8,754 bases of DNA from Lachnospiraceae bacterium (lineage in GTDB: Bacteria; Bacillota; Clostridia; Lachnospirales; Lachnospiraceae): contig JAFVAA010000712.1 of assembly GCA_017476305.1 (NCBI GenBank), positions 1 to 8,754 of the forward strand. The letters are read 5' to 3'. Of the stretch, positions 1 through 6,425 are shown one piece after another. Made by a program: the position numbers and the translations under genes. The notes below the pieces were generated by a model that ran no database searches, was not told the DNA's origin, and was given only the letters and a program-made list of their open reading frames with translations. Every line of letters begins with the position of its first letter. Position 1 is the first letter of the stretch.

Positions 1-1051
1 CATTGTTCGCTACAATCATATCCAAATTCTTTTTTTCGAGCTTTTGTTTCGAATTTTCTATCAAATGCTCTGTCTCCATCGAAAATCCACAAAGCACCTG
101 TCCTTCTTTTTTATGCTCTCCGAGAAATTTCAGAATATCCTTTGTCCTTATGAGCGGAATGCTTGCATCCCCTTCTGATTTTTTCATCTTTTCCGGTGCC
201 ACAGCCGCAGGTGTATAATCTGCCACAGCCGCTGCTTTGATAATCACATCCTGCTTTTCTGCCTGCTCCGTGACTGCCTCAAACATATCCGCAGCACTCA
301 CGACATCGACCACCTTCACAAATGGAGGCGGCGCGATGGCAGTCTTTCCCGTCACAAGTGTCACCTCAGCGCCACGCTGCATCGCCACACTGGCGATAGC
401 ATATCCCATTTTTCCCGTGGAATGGTTCGAAATAAAGCGTACCGGATCGATTGCCTCAATCGTAGGTCCCGCCGTGACTAAAATCCTTTTTCCGGAAAAA
501 TCCTTTTCAAACCGGATTTCTTTTAAAAGATACTGCAAAAGTGTCTCCTCTGACGGAAGTTTCCCGGCCCCTACATCCTTACATGCTAAAAGTCCCGTTT
601 CCGGCTCGATTACCGTATAATCATATTTTTTTAATTTCAAAAGATTTTCCTGCACAATGGGATTTTCATACATATTTGTATTCATAGCCGGTGAAATGAT
701 TTTTTTACAAGGGCACGCCATCACCGTAGTCGTCAGCATGTCATCGGCAATCCCATTCGCTAACTTCCCGATGACATTCGCGGATGCCGGTGCCACGAGA
801 ACAACATCCGCTTTTTTTGCCAACGCCACATGCTCCACACTATACTGAAAATTCCGGTCAAACGTATCGATTAAACATTTATGACCAGTCAAGGTTTCAA
901 ATGTGATGGGATGAATGAAATTCGTCGCATTTTTCGTCATCAGAACATGCACCTCGGCATGAAGCTTTCCTAACATACTCGCCAGATTCGCCATCTTATA
1001 TGCGGCAATGCTGCCTGTCACCCCTAAAACCACGGTCTTTCCCTTTAACAT
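1..1051 (-). CDS. coaBC: CoaBC, phosphopantothenoylcysteine synthetase/decarboxylase (C-terminus cut off)
   Basis: This bifunctional flavoprotein of coenzyme A synthesis joins cysteine to 4'-phosphopantothenate (CoaB) and then decarboxylates the product to 4'-phosphopantetheine (CoaC). Translating the minus strand from ATG at 1051 gives 350 residues before the window edge; the family is about 400 aa, so roughly 50 C-terminal residues are missing. CoaC spans about residues 1-175. It shows a flavin-binding GVTGSIAAYK start, the catalytic His74 in VEHVALAK, the PAMNTNMY motif (121-128) and the flap cysteine Cys157 in GLLACKDVGAG. CoaB starts near 187 and shows ISNHSTGKMG (Asn209, which lies at the cytidylyl intermediate in the E. 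coli enzyme), AAAVADY (Asp278) and Lys288 in APEKMKK. The start follows a GGGG-type ribosome binding site and lies 19 nt after the panD stop, so it is the downstream visible gene of the pan operon. No frameshift is seen. Confidence 0.96.
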   Translation of the reverse strand, partial: MLKGKTVVLGVTGSIAAYKMANLASMLGKLHAEVHVLMTKNATNFIHPITFETLTGHKCLIDTFDRNFQYSVEHVALAKKADVVLVAPASANVIGKLANGIADDMLTTTVMACPCKKIISPAMNTNMYENPIVQENLLKLKKYDYTVIEPETGLLACKDVGAGKLPSEETLLQYLLKEIRFEKDFSGKRILVTAGPTIEAIDPVRFISNHSTGKMGYAIASVAMQRGAEVTLVTGKTAIAPPPFVKVVDVVSAADMFEAVTEQAEKQDVIIKAAAVADYTPAAVAPEKMKKSEGDASIPLIRTKDILKFLGEHKKEGQVLCGFSMETEHLIENSKQKLEKKNLDMIVANN

Positions 1052-1070
1052 TTTTTACCCCATTTCTGTA

Positions 1071-1475
1071 CTATATTTTCTGTTGATAGTCCGGTGATAA
1101 CTCCCCGTATTTTTCATATCTGGAGACCTGCTTCACCTGATTCTTCTCATCGACAAAGACGACATACGGCTTATGCTCCTTTGCCTCCTCCGGTGACATC
1201 TGTGCATAACTCATGATAATGATATGATCACCTACCTGTACCTGTCTGGCAGCTGCACCATTCAGGCAGATCATCCCGCTTCCCGACTCTCCGGCAATCG
1301 TATATGTTTCAAAACGATTCCCGTTTTCCACATCTACAATCTGCACCATTTCATATTCTAAAATTCCCGCAGCCTCCATAAGCTTCGGATCCACGGTAAT
1401 ACTTCCTACATAATTCAGTTCTGCCTGCTTCACTACGGCACGGTGGATTTTTCCCTTCAGCATTGTAAGTGTCAT
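1071..1475 (-). CDS. panD: Aspartate 1-decarboxylase proenzyme
   Basis: PanD decarboxylates L-aspartate to beta-alanine, the second substrate of PanC. It is made as a proenzyme that cleaves itself between Gly24 and Ser25, turning the serine into the pyruvoyl cofactor. The visible YVGSITVD (22-29) has this Gly24-Ser25 pair at exactly the E. coli positions. Other conserved residues are Lys9 in MLKGKIHRA, Arg54 and Thr57-Tyr58 in NRFETYTI, and the NGAAA segment (72-76). The length of 134 aa is normal for the family (about 126-140). The ATG is preceded by AGGAG at 7-nt spacing. It lies 15 nt after the panC stop and 19 nt before coaBC, as expected for co-transcription. An in-frame ATG at codon 5 is possible but would move the cleavage site to 20-21 and lacks as good a ribosome binding site. 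Confidence 0.97.
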   Translation of the reverse strand: MTLTMLKGKIHRAVVKQAELNYVGSITVDPKLMEAAGILEYEMVQIVDVENGNRFETYTIAGESGSGMICLNGAAARQVQVGDHIIIMSYAQMSPEEAKEHKPYVVFVDEKNQVKQVSRYEKYGELSPDYQQKI

Positions 1476-1490
1476 GTGTCTGCTCCTTTC

Positions 1491-2339
1491 TTATTCCGGC
1501 TCATACAAAATATTATCAATGAGTCTGGTCTTTCCGATGTAAACTGCCATCGCCACGAGAACCTGTCTGTCAATCTGCCCCACAGGCTCCAAATTCTTCC
1601 AGTCCACTATCTCTACATAGTCAATCTTTGCCAAAGCCTCCAAGCGGAGCTTCTCCACGATAGCATCCCGCACCTTTTTCGCATCCCGCTCCCCTGCATC
1701 CAGAAGCTTTTTCCCTTCCTGTAAAGACTGGCTGAGAATCAGAGCCGCCTTTCTTTCTTCCTTGTTTAGATACGTGTTTCTGGAGCTCTTTGCCAAACCG
1801 TCCTCCTCGCGGACAATCGGACAGCCGACAATCTCAATCCCAAAGCTTAAATCTTCTGCCATATGGCGAATGACCGCCAGCTGCTGCGCATCCTTCTGAC
1901 CAAAATATGCCCTGTCCGGTGTCACGATATGAAACAGCTTCGAAACGACCGTACATACTCCCCGGAAATGAATCGGGCGCGTCTTTCCACAAAGCCCGCC
2001 TGTCAGGGTATCCATATCCACGAAAGTAGAAAAACCATCGTGATACATCTCCGAAGGCTCCGGATGAAAAATGAGGTCTGCCCCAGCCTTTTCACAGATC
2101 CCGGCATCCCTGTCCATGTCTCTCGGATAGCTTTCCAGATCCTCCCCCGGACCAAACTGCATCGGATTGACAAACACGCTTACTACCGTCCTGTCATTTT
2201 CAGACACGGAACGGTCAATCAGGCTTTGATGCCCTTCATGGAGATAGCCCATCGTCGGTACCAGACCTACGGTAAGCCCTTCCTTTCTCCATGCCTTTAC
2301 CTGTTCTCTGACTTCATTTACTGTATTTACTATTTTCAT
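1491..2339 (-). CDS. panC: Pantothenate synthetase (pantoate--beta-alanine ligase)
   Basis: PanC condenses (R)-pantoate with beta-alanine using ATP, through a pantoyl-adenylate, to make pantothenate in the cytoplasm. Starting at the ATG at 2339 the protein has 282 aa, matching the family (about 280-285). Visible motifs are VPTMGYLHEGH with the HIGH-like H34-E-G-H37 nucleotide-binding site, FVNPMQFGPGEDLESYPR (56-73), HFRGV (124-128), FGQKDAQQ with Lys149, and the KMSKS-equivalent GLAKSSRN (181-188). The frame is open for 13 more codons up to an ATG at 2378. Those residues (MDRIMIKKKVRKV) are unlike the family and have no ribosome binding site, while GTGAG lies 7 nt before the chosen ATG. The 151-nt gap to the panB stop (2340-2490) is AT-rich. 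I see no good promoter, terminator or gene in it, so panC probably depends on the upstream transcript. Confidence 0.96.
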   Translation of the reverse strand: MKIVNTVNEVREQVKAWRKEGLTVGLVPTMGYLHEGHQSLIDRSVSENDRTVVSVFVNPMQFGPGEDLESYPRDMDRDAGICEKAGADLIFHPEPSEMYHDGFSTFVDMDTLTGGLCGKTRPIHFRGVCTVVSKLFHIVTPDRAYFGQKDAQQLAVIRHMAEDLSFGIEIVGCPIVREEDGLAKSSRNTYLNKEERKAALILSQSLQEGKKLLDAGERDAKKVRDAIVEKLRLEALAKIDYVEIVDWKNLEPVGQIDRQVLVAMAVYIGKTRLIDNILYEPE

Positions 2340-2490
2340 TACTTTTCTCACTTTCTTTTTTATCATAATTCTGTCCATGTTTATTACAAACCGAAAGCAT
2401 CCCGTGCCATCCTGCAGAGCATTTTTACCAAATTTTTAAATTAACAGCACAGAACCATACTTTGCAGTTCGTGTATAGCCCAAAAATATA

Positions 2491-3318
2491 TTAATATAAT
2501 TTCTCAATAATATCATCTGCAATCGAATACGTATGCTTCTCCTCCGGAAATGTACCAGCCTGCACTTCCTTTATATAGCTTCCAAAAGCTTCCTTCATCA
2601 CATCTCCTACATTTGCAAACTGCTTCACAAACTTTGGTACGAAATCGCTAAACATCCCCAGCATATCCTGATATACAAGAACCTGTCCGTCACAGTCCTT
2701 CCCGGCTCCAATCCCGATGGTCGGAATCGTCAGCTTTTCCGTAATAATCTTCGCAAGCTTTGCCGGAATCCCCTCTAAAACTACGGCAAATGCGCCCGCT
2801 TCCTCTATCTTTAATGCATCCTCTATGATTTTTCTCGCATCCTTTTCACTTTTCCCCTGCACCTTAAATCCACCAAATGCATTGATTGACTGTGGGGTAA
2901 GCCCCAGGTGTGCCACCACAGGAATGCTTGCCTCCGTAATCGCTTTGATCTGCGGGCAGACACTGACACCACCCTCCAGCTTCACTGCATTGGCGCGACC
3001 TTCCTTCATCAAACGTCCTGCATTCACCACAGCATCATACACAGAAGCCTGGTAGGACATAAACGGCATGTCAATGACCACCAGAGCCTCCTTCGCTCCT
3101 CTGGCAACTGCTGCCCCATGATGAATCATGTCTTCCATCGTTACCGAAATGGTATCCTCATAACCAAGCACGACATTTCCTAAAGAATCACCTACTAATA
3201 TCGAATCAATTCCCGCCTCATCCATCAGCTTTGCCGTAGAATAATCATACGCCGTAAGCATCGTTAATTTCGTTCCTTCTTCCTTCGCCTTTTTAAATGT
3301 ACTAACTGTCTTTTTCAT
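2491..3318 (-). CDS. panB: 3-methyl-2-oxobutanoate hydroxymethyltransferase
   Basis: PanB transfers a hydroxymethyl group from 5,10-methylenetetrahydrofolate to alpha-ketoisovalerate, giving ketopantoate, the committed step of pantothenate synthesis. From the ATG at 3318 it has 275 aa (E. coli 264). The TIM-barrel enzyme shows LTAYDY (21-26), [12 protein letters not shown] with metal ligand Asp44, VIDMPFMSY with Asp83, AVKLEGG with Lys113 and Glu115, HLGLTPQ (137-143), and VLEGIP with the catalytic Glu182. The start at 3318 is preceded by AAAGGAAG at proper spacing. The frame continues to an ATG at 3375, but those 19 residues (starting [13 protein letters not shown]) are not family-like and that ATG has GAGG only one base away. 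The gene lies 67 nt after the panG-like stop and belongs to the same operon. Confidence 0.96.
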   Translation of the reverse strand: MKKTVSTFKKAKEEGTKLTMLTAYDYSTAKLMDEAGIDSILVGDSLGNVVLGYEDTISVTMEDMIHHGAAVARGAKEALVVIDMPFMSYQASVYDAVVNAGRLMKEGRANAVKLEGGVSVCPQIKAITEASIPVVAHLGLTPQSINAFGGFKVQGKSEKDARKIIEDALKIEEAGAFAVVLEGIPAKLAKIITEKLTIPTIGIGAGKDCDGQVLVYQDMLGMFSDFVPKFVKQFANVGDVMKEAFGSYIKEVQAGTFPEEKHTYSIADDIIEKLY

Positions 3319-3385
3319 AATCTTCCTTTCCGAATACCCGCCTCTTTTTCCGGTCGGGTTTCTATTGATTTCCATACCTCATCCA

Positions 3386-4384
3386 CTATGAAATGTCTTT
3401 CAAGATTTCCTTCAGAGCAGTATAATCCCTGTCCGGATGCTTTTTTTCCGCCATTTTCACCAATGTACTGCTTAGCGCAAGATAGCTCTGGTAAATCTCA
3501 TCCGTATCCTCCTTCACCAAATCCCTTTCTTTCTGAACGGATACCTCCGACTCCATACCTCTTTCTTCTAAAGCACCCTCCCTGTGAATAGCATGTGTGT
3601 GCTCCGATACCACTTCCTTCGAAAACCTCTTCTCCAGATCAGCCTCTTTACAGATGGCACGAAGATGCTCCTTCACTGTTTCCACATCATTTCGCTCCAC
3701 CGGTCCGGTCATGGCAGGAACCGCCCCCTGTGCCAGCATAGCTTCCACATTATTTTTCACGAGCGGCGTAAAAAGTGCTCTGCTTTCCTCCTCGGAAAAG
3801 CCACATTCCGATAAAAGCATCTGACTTTCATAAAACAGGGCAAGCATCGCATTGCTGGCAAGTGCTGCCGCCGCATGATACTTCATTTTATCCTCAGCCT
3901 TTATCGTCAAAATCGTATGTCCGAAAGCTGCTCCGAAAAGCTTTTGAAACTCCTCCAACGCCTTTTCCTGACCTTCGGCTACAAAATACGCAGTATGAAA
4001 TTTTAAATAAGAAGTGAATTTGTCGCTAAATGCGTACATTGGATGAACAGAAGCTCCTGCTGCACCGGTATTTTCTATTCCCGAAAATACACGGGATGAT
4101 AAAGAACCACTAAAATGATAAATCAATTTCCCGGATAACTTTTTCCCTGCGATGCAATCCCATACTTTCCCAATCTCTCCATCCGGAGTCGTGATAAAAA
4201 GGGTATCGCTCGCCTCTGTCAAAGTCTCCAAATCCTCAAACACCTTTGTTCCTGTAAACTCTGCCGCCTGTGCAGCACTTTCCACGGTTCGGCTGTAGTA
4301 CCCGGCTATAGGAACGCCCCTCTCCGAAAGATATTTTCCAAGCGTCGTTCCCACCTTGCCGGCACCGATTATTCCTATCCGCAC
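3386..4384 (-). CDS. panG: PanG-type ketopantoate reductase (Rossmann-like/DUF2520 protein)
   Basis: This 332-aa protein has an N-terminal Rossmann fold opening MRIGIIGAGKVG (GxGxxG at 7-12), so it should bind NAD(P)H. It continues with ITTPDGEI (64-71), HFSGSL (90-95) and HPMYAF (114-119), then a helical C-terminal domain with KYHAAAALASN (168-178) and GPVERND (227-233). These are hallmarks of the Rossmann-like/DUF2520 family. As I recall, this family includes PanG, the non-canonical ketopantoate reductase described in Francisella and Enterococcus. The position immediately before panB-panC-panD, with no panE visible, fits reduction of ketopantoate to pantoate. The start is GTG at 4384, confirmed because the Rossmann motif begins at residue 3. 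A GGGGTGG stretch upstream would serve as ribosome binding site. A charged segment of about 40 residues (253-294) looks inserted. The reductase assignment is inference from family and context. Confidence 0.85.
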   Translation of the reverse strand: MRIGIIGAGKVGTTLGKYLSERGVPIAGYYSRTVESAAQAAEFTGTKVFEDLETLTEASDTLFITTPDGEIGKVWDCIAGKKLSGKLIYHFSGSLSSRVFSGIENTGAAGASVHPMYAFSDKFTSYLKFHTAYFVAEGQEKALEEFQKLFGAAFGHTILTIKAEDKMKYHAAAALASNAMLALFYESQMLLSECGFSEEESRALFTPLVKNNVEAMLAQGAVPAMTGPVERNDVETVKEHLRAICKEADLEKRFSKEVVSEHTHAIHREGALEERGMESEVSVQKERDLVKEDTDEIYQSYLALSSTLVKMAEKKHPDRDYTALKEILKDIS

Positions 4385-4413
4385 ATTACCACCCCATTTC
4401 CCTGCGTGGTAAT
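4385..4413 (-). promoter_or_regulatory. Hairpin over the panG ribosome binding site
   Basis: A perfect 8-bp inverted repeat, ATTACCAC and GTGGTAAT, with a 13-nt spacer ends directly at the panG GTG start codon. In the mRNA the 3' arm covers part of the GGGGTGG ribosome binding sequence. Folding could therefore limit translation initiation. The repeat is seen directly; the regulatory role is inference. Confidence 0.45.
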
Positions 4414-4420
4414 CTTATTA

Positions 4421-4471
4421 TCATCTGATGCAGTTTCCAACACTCCACTGTAATGAAACATTCCAATTCAT
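4421..4471 (-). CDS. Possible 16-aa leader peptide upstream of panG
   Basis: A short ORF encodes MNWNVSLQWSVGNCIR. It starts at an ATG 9 nt after a GGAGG (4485-4481), a stronger ribosome binding site than that of panG itself. It ends in three consecutive in-frame stops (TGA TAA TAA). It lies entirely inside the leader transcribed from the promoter at 4539-4567, and ends 36 nt before the panG start. The ATG sits in the loop of a perfect 8-bp inverted repeat. It has two Trp and three Asn codons but no run of one amino acid, so classical attenuation is not evident. It could be a translated leader peptide or chance. Confidence 0.3.
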   Translation of the reverse strand: MNWNVSLQWSVGNCIR

Positions 4472-4480
4472 AGGAATGTT
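4457..4480 (-). repeat. Perfect 8-bp inverted repeat in the panG leader
   Basis: AACATTCC and GGAATGTT are exact reverse complements separated by 8 nt (AATTCATA on the plus strand). In the leader RNA this forms a hairpin whose loop holds the ATG of the 16-codon ORF and whose stem begins right after the GGAGG. It could be an RNA switch or a protein-binding site; no T-rich tail follows, so it is not a terminator. Confidence 0.45.
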
Positions 4481-4486
4481 CCTCCG

Positions 4487-4503
4487 GAATACCAAAGAAT
4501 ACC
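4487..4503 (-). repeat. Tandem GGTATTC direct repeat in the panG leader
   Basis: Read on the minus strand, GGTATTC occurs twice with a TTT spacer, so the units are 10 bp apart. It lies about 30-45 nt downstream of the predicted transcription start. It could be a same-face DNA-binding site or a leader RNA element; the function is unknown. Confidence 0.3.
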
Positions 4504-4513
4504 GCTCATCCTA

Positions 4514-4528
4514 TGTGAATCCCTCACA
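4514..4528. promoter_or_regulatory. Operator-like inverted repeat just after the pan transcription start
   Basis: TGTGA-N5-TCACA is a perfect 5-bp inverted repeat lying about 4-18 nt downstream of the predicted start point. That position would let a bound repressor block transcription. The arms are short, so chance occurrence is possible. Confidence 0.25.
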
Positions 4529-4538
4529 CTAAATCAAT

Positions 4539-4567
4539 ATTATAGCACTATCCTTTCCCTTTGTCTA
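4539..4567 (-). promoter_or_regulatory. Sigma-A promoter of the pan/coaBC operon
   Basis: On the minus strand there is a -35 TAGACA (4567-4562), a 17-nt spacer and a -10 TATAAT (4544-4539). A TGC extended -10 lies directly before the -10. Five of six -35 bases and all six -10 bases match the consensus. Transcription would start near 4532, giving a leader of about 150 nt before the panG GTG. This should drive panG-panB-panC-panD-coaBC. Confidence 0.8.
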
Positions 4568-4574
4568 TGGAATC

Positions 4575-4609
4575 AAAAAAATTTAAAAGGTTTTCACATC
4601 ACTAAACCT
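4575..4609 (-). terminator. Weak intrinsic terminator after the serpin gene
   Basis: Minus-strand AGGTTT and AAACCT form a perfect 6-bp stem (4609-4588) with a 10-nt loop. They are followed by a T-rich run ending in seven T (4587-4575). It lies about 70-100 nt after the serpin stop and just upstream of the pan promoter, where a terminator is expected. The stem is AU-rich and short, so efficiency may be low. A second 5-bp hairpin (TACGG-TTG-CCGTA, 4640-4652), followed on the minus strand by CTTTTAG, could help. Confidence 0.45.
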
Positions 4610-4677
4610 GATAGATGTATTTGCACCTGTATCTAAAAGTACGGTTGCCGTAGTAATTTCTGTTTCCATTTCAAAGA

Positions 4678-6390
4678 TTAGATATCATACGCCGTTCCTG
4701 CAAACAGAATCGAACCATCCTCCGCAGTAACCACATAGTAGAAAGGTCTGTCTAAGACAAAATCAACCCTGTTTTTCTCTAAATACGCTGTCGCCGTCAT
4801 CATCATTTCCGTATACGCAGCTCCCGTCACGCCCTCTTCGTCGATTTTTACCATCGCTGCATGAGATGCACCGGAAACATAGGCATTCTGGTTAAATAGA
4901 TCGGCAAACAACGTCTGGAATTCTGCAGCGTTCGGATCAAATGCTTTTTCTATTCCCAATGCTTTTAAGCCATCGGTCAAATCGATTTTTGAGTGAAGTT
5001 CAAACTTCGGAATGGACATACTGATTTCTGCATGCTCCAGGTGACTTCTTTTCGCCTCCAGAGCCTCCTCAGAAGTATCCGCCCCGATCATGTTCATCAC
5101 ATCATCATCTGCAATCACATCCGAAAGCTTTACTCCTTCCTTCGGGAGAATAAAGTGCATATCCCCTGCAGACAACCCTAAAGATACCCCGGTAAATTTA
5201 TCTGTAGAATAGATATACCCCATCGAAGTCTGGTGCATCATATCCACTTCTTTATCGCCGCTTTTCCCATGAAATGTTTCCTTTTTCGTACTCTCTTCAC
5301 TAAAACTGTCAATCCAGCCGGCTTTAAAGTAAATCGTAGAAATGATATCCATCACCGTGTCTTTTGGAAGCTCTATGCCATCCACAGAATCCTTTAAAAG
5401 ATCCTTTGTGTACTCATTCACCCAGTCTTTCACTGCCTGATTCATTTTTTCAGAACCCATCGTTCCCGAAAAGCTAGAAGCATGATAGTATTCTGCCAGA
5501 TTTTTTAAAAGACTTTCATTATAATCCATACGATTATTCAGCCACAGAGAATTTCCTAAAATACTCGCTGCCGAATCTGCGTCATAGTAATTCGCATTCC
5601 AAAGTGCGTGGATATGTTCCCTTAATAAACCGGTATCTTTTACTTGTAATAAATTCAAAATTTCAGACTGCGTCTCACCGCTTCCCACTTCCGCAAGCAT
5701 GGAAAGTGCCAGATAAACATTGATTGGAGAATATACGGTATTTTTTTCCTCTGCCAAAAAGCATCCGATGGTATCCTGATAAAATTTCTCCATATTTACC
5801 TGTTTTTCCTGCTTCTGCCACAATCTGCTTTCATCCCGCCAGCTATTATCCGGTCCGGAAATCACAGGTGCATCTGAAGCCTCCGGGGAGTTTTCCGGTA
5901 AAGCCGCCTTTACCACCTTGATATCGCCATCCTCGTATACCTGAACCCCGGCAGCATTTGCCGGTGTAGCAGACGGATCATCTTCCTTTCCCGGAGTCGG
6001 CGACACATCACTTTTCCCATTCCCTTTTTTCACTGTCACCTTACATGATAACTTCTTCGTATCCGTTTTTCCTTTTTTCTTATACTTTACCGTAACTGTA
6101 ATTTTCGTACTTCCGACATCCTTTGCCGTCACCTTTCCTTTTTTCGTGACCGCGACTATTTTTTTATCTCCGGATTTATATGTAGTCTTTTTTATCGTAA
6201 CACCACTCGCTTTTTTCACTTCCAGCTTTGCTGTTTTCTTACTGCTCAGATTCAATGTCAGCTTTGATTCTTTCAGGCTCACAGGCTTAACAGCCTTTGC
6301 AGCCCCCGCATTTCCCACAGACAACGTCCCGAAAATCAGACTGACTGCCAGAACAGTACTTGCTACCTTCTTCTTACATTTTCCTCGCAT
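4678..6390 (-). CDS. Secreted serpin with N-terminal Ig-like domain
   Basis: This 570-aa protein begins with a signal peptide: KCKKK followed by a hydrophobic stretch (about 9-25) and GNAGA, with cleavage likely near residue 30. Residues about 34-122 form a lysine-rich Ig-like domain of the BIG2 type (LTLNLSSKKTAKLEV, KGKVTAKDVGSTKITVTV). A Pro/Asp/Ser-rich linker follows (about 123-180). Residues about 195-570 are a full serpin: TVYSPINVYLALSML (218-232), STIYFKAGWIDSFS (351-364), MSIPKFELHSKIDL (458-471), the hinge KIDEEGVTGAAY (515-526) and FVLDRPFYYVV (544-554). Serpins are suicide inhibitors, usually of serine proteases. The reactive loop is rich in Met and Thr (EMMMTAT, 528-534). The Gly at P15 and small residues at P12-P10 favour an inhibitory type, though P14 is Val instead of Thr/Ser. 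No LPXTG anchor is present. A GGGGA ribosome binding site lies 7 nt before the ATG. The gene starts 35 nt after the upstream gene, with no clear promoter of its own. Confidence 0.93.
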   Translation of the reverse strand: MRGKCKKKVASTVLAVSLIFGTLSVGNAGAAKAVKPVSLKESKLTLNLSSKKTAKLEVKKASGVTIKKTTYKSGDKKIVAVTKKGKVTAKDVGSTKITVTVKYKKKGKTDTKKLSCKVTVKKGNGKSDVSPTPGKEDDPSATPANAAGVQVYEDGDIKVVKAALPENSPEASDAPVISGPDNSWRDESRLWQKQEKQVNMEKFYQDTIGCFLAEEKNTVYSPINVYLALSMLAEVGSGETQSEILNLLQVKDTGLLREHIHALWNANYYDADSAASILGNSLWLNNRMDYNESLLKNLAEYYHASSFSGTMGSEKMNQAVKDWVNEYTKDLLKDSVDGIELPKDTVMDIISTIYFKAGWIDSFSEESTKKETFHGKSGDKEVDMMHQTSMGYIYSTDKFTGVSLGLSAGDMHFILPKEGVKLSDVIADDDVMNMIGADTSEEALEAKRSHLEHAEISMSIPKFELHSKIDLTDGLKALGIEKAFDPNAAEFQTLFADLFNQNAYVSGASHAAMVKIDEEGVTGAAYTEMMMTATAYLEKNRVDFVLDRPFYYVVTAEDGSILFAGTAYDI

Positions 6391-6425
6391 AAAAATTTCC
6401 CCGTTTCATTTTCATAAATTTGCTT

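Noticed and set aside
237..620. Plus-strand ORF of 127 aa at 237-620, and the other plus-strand ORFs
   Set aside because: They lie antisense to strongly conserved genes, show no recognisable motif and have low-complexity, Ser/Phe/His-rich translations typical of shadow frames.
2340..2378. Longer panC start at 2378
   Set aside because: The extra 13 residues are not family-like and the ATG has no ribosome binding site; starting at 2339 gives the normal family length.
2340..2490. Internal promoter or small gene between panB and panC
   Set aside because: Only poor -35/-10 candidates and a 12- to 16-codon frame without a ribosome binding site are present.
3319..3375. Longer panB start at 3375
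   Set aside because: The extra 19 residues are not family-like and its GAGG is too close to the ATG, while AAAGGAAG fits the ATG at 3318.
4380..4400. GGGTGGTA before panG resembles the T-box antiterminator motif
   Set aside because: The T-box sequence continues differently, no specifier stem or terminator follows, the leader is only about 150 nt, and the motif lies at the ribosome binding site itself.
4514..4528. TGTGA-N5-TCACA as a CRP site
   Set aside because: The CRP consensus has a 6-nt spacer and is not expected in this type of organism; kept only as an operator-like repeat.
4385..4532. Known 'pan' RNA motif upstream of panB-type operons
   Set aside because: That motif is described as a stem with conserved bulged A residues, often in tandem. 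The hairpins here have uninterrupted stems, so I cannot claim a match without a covariance-model search.
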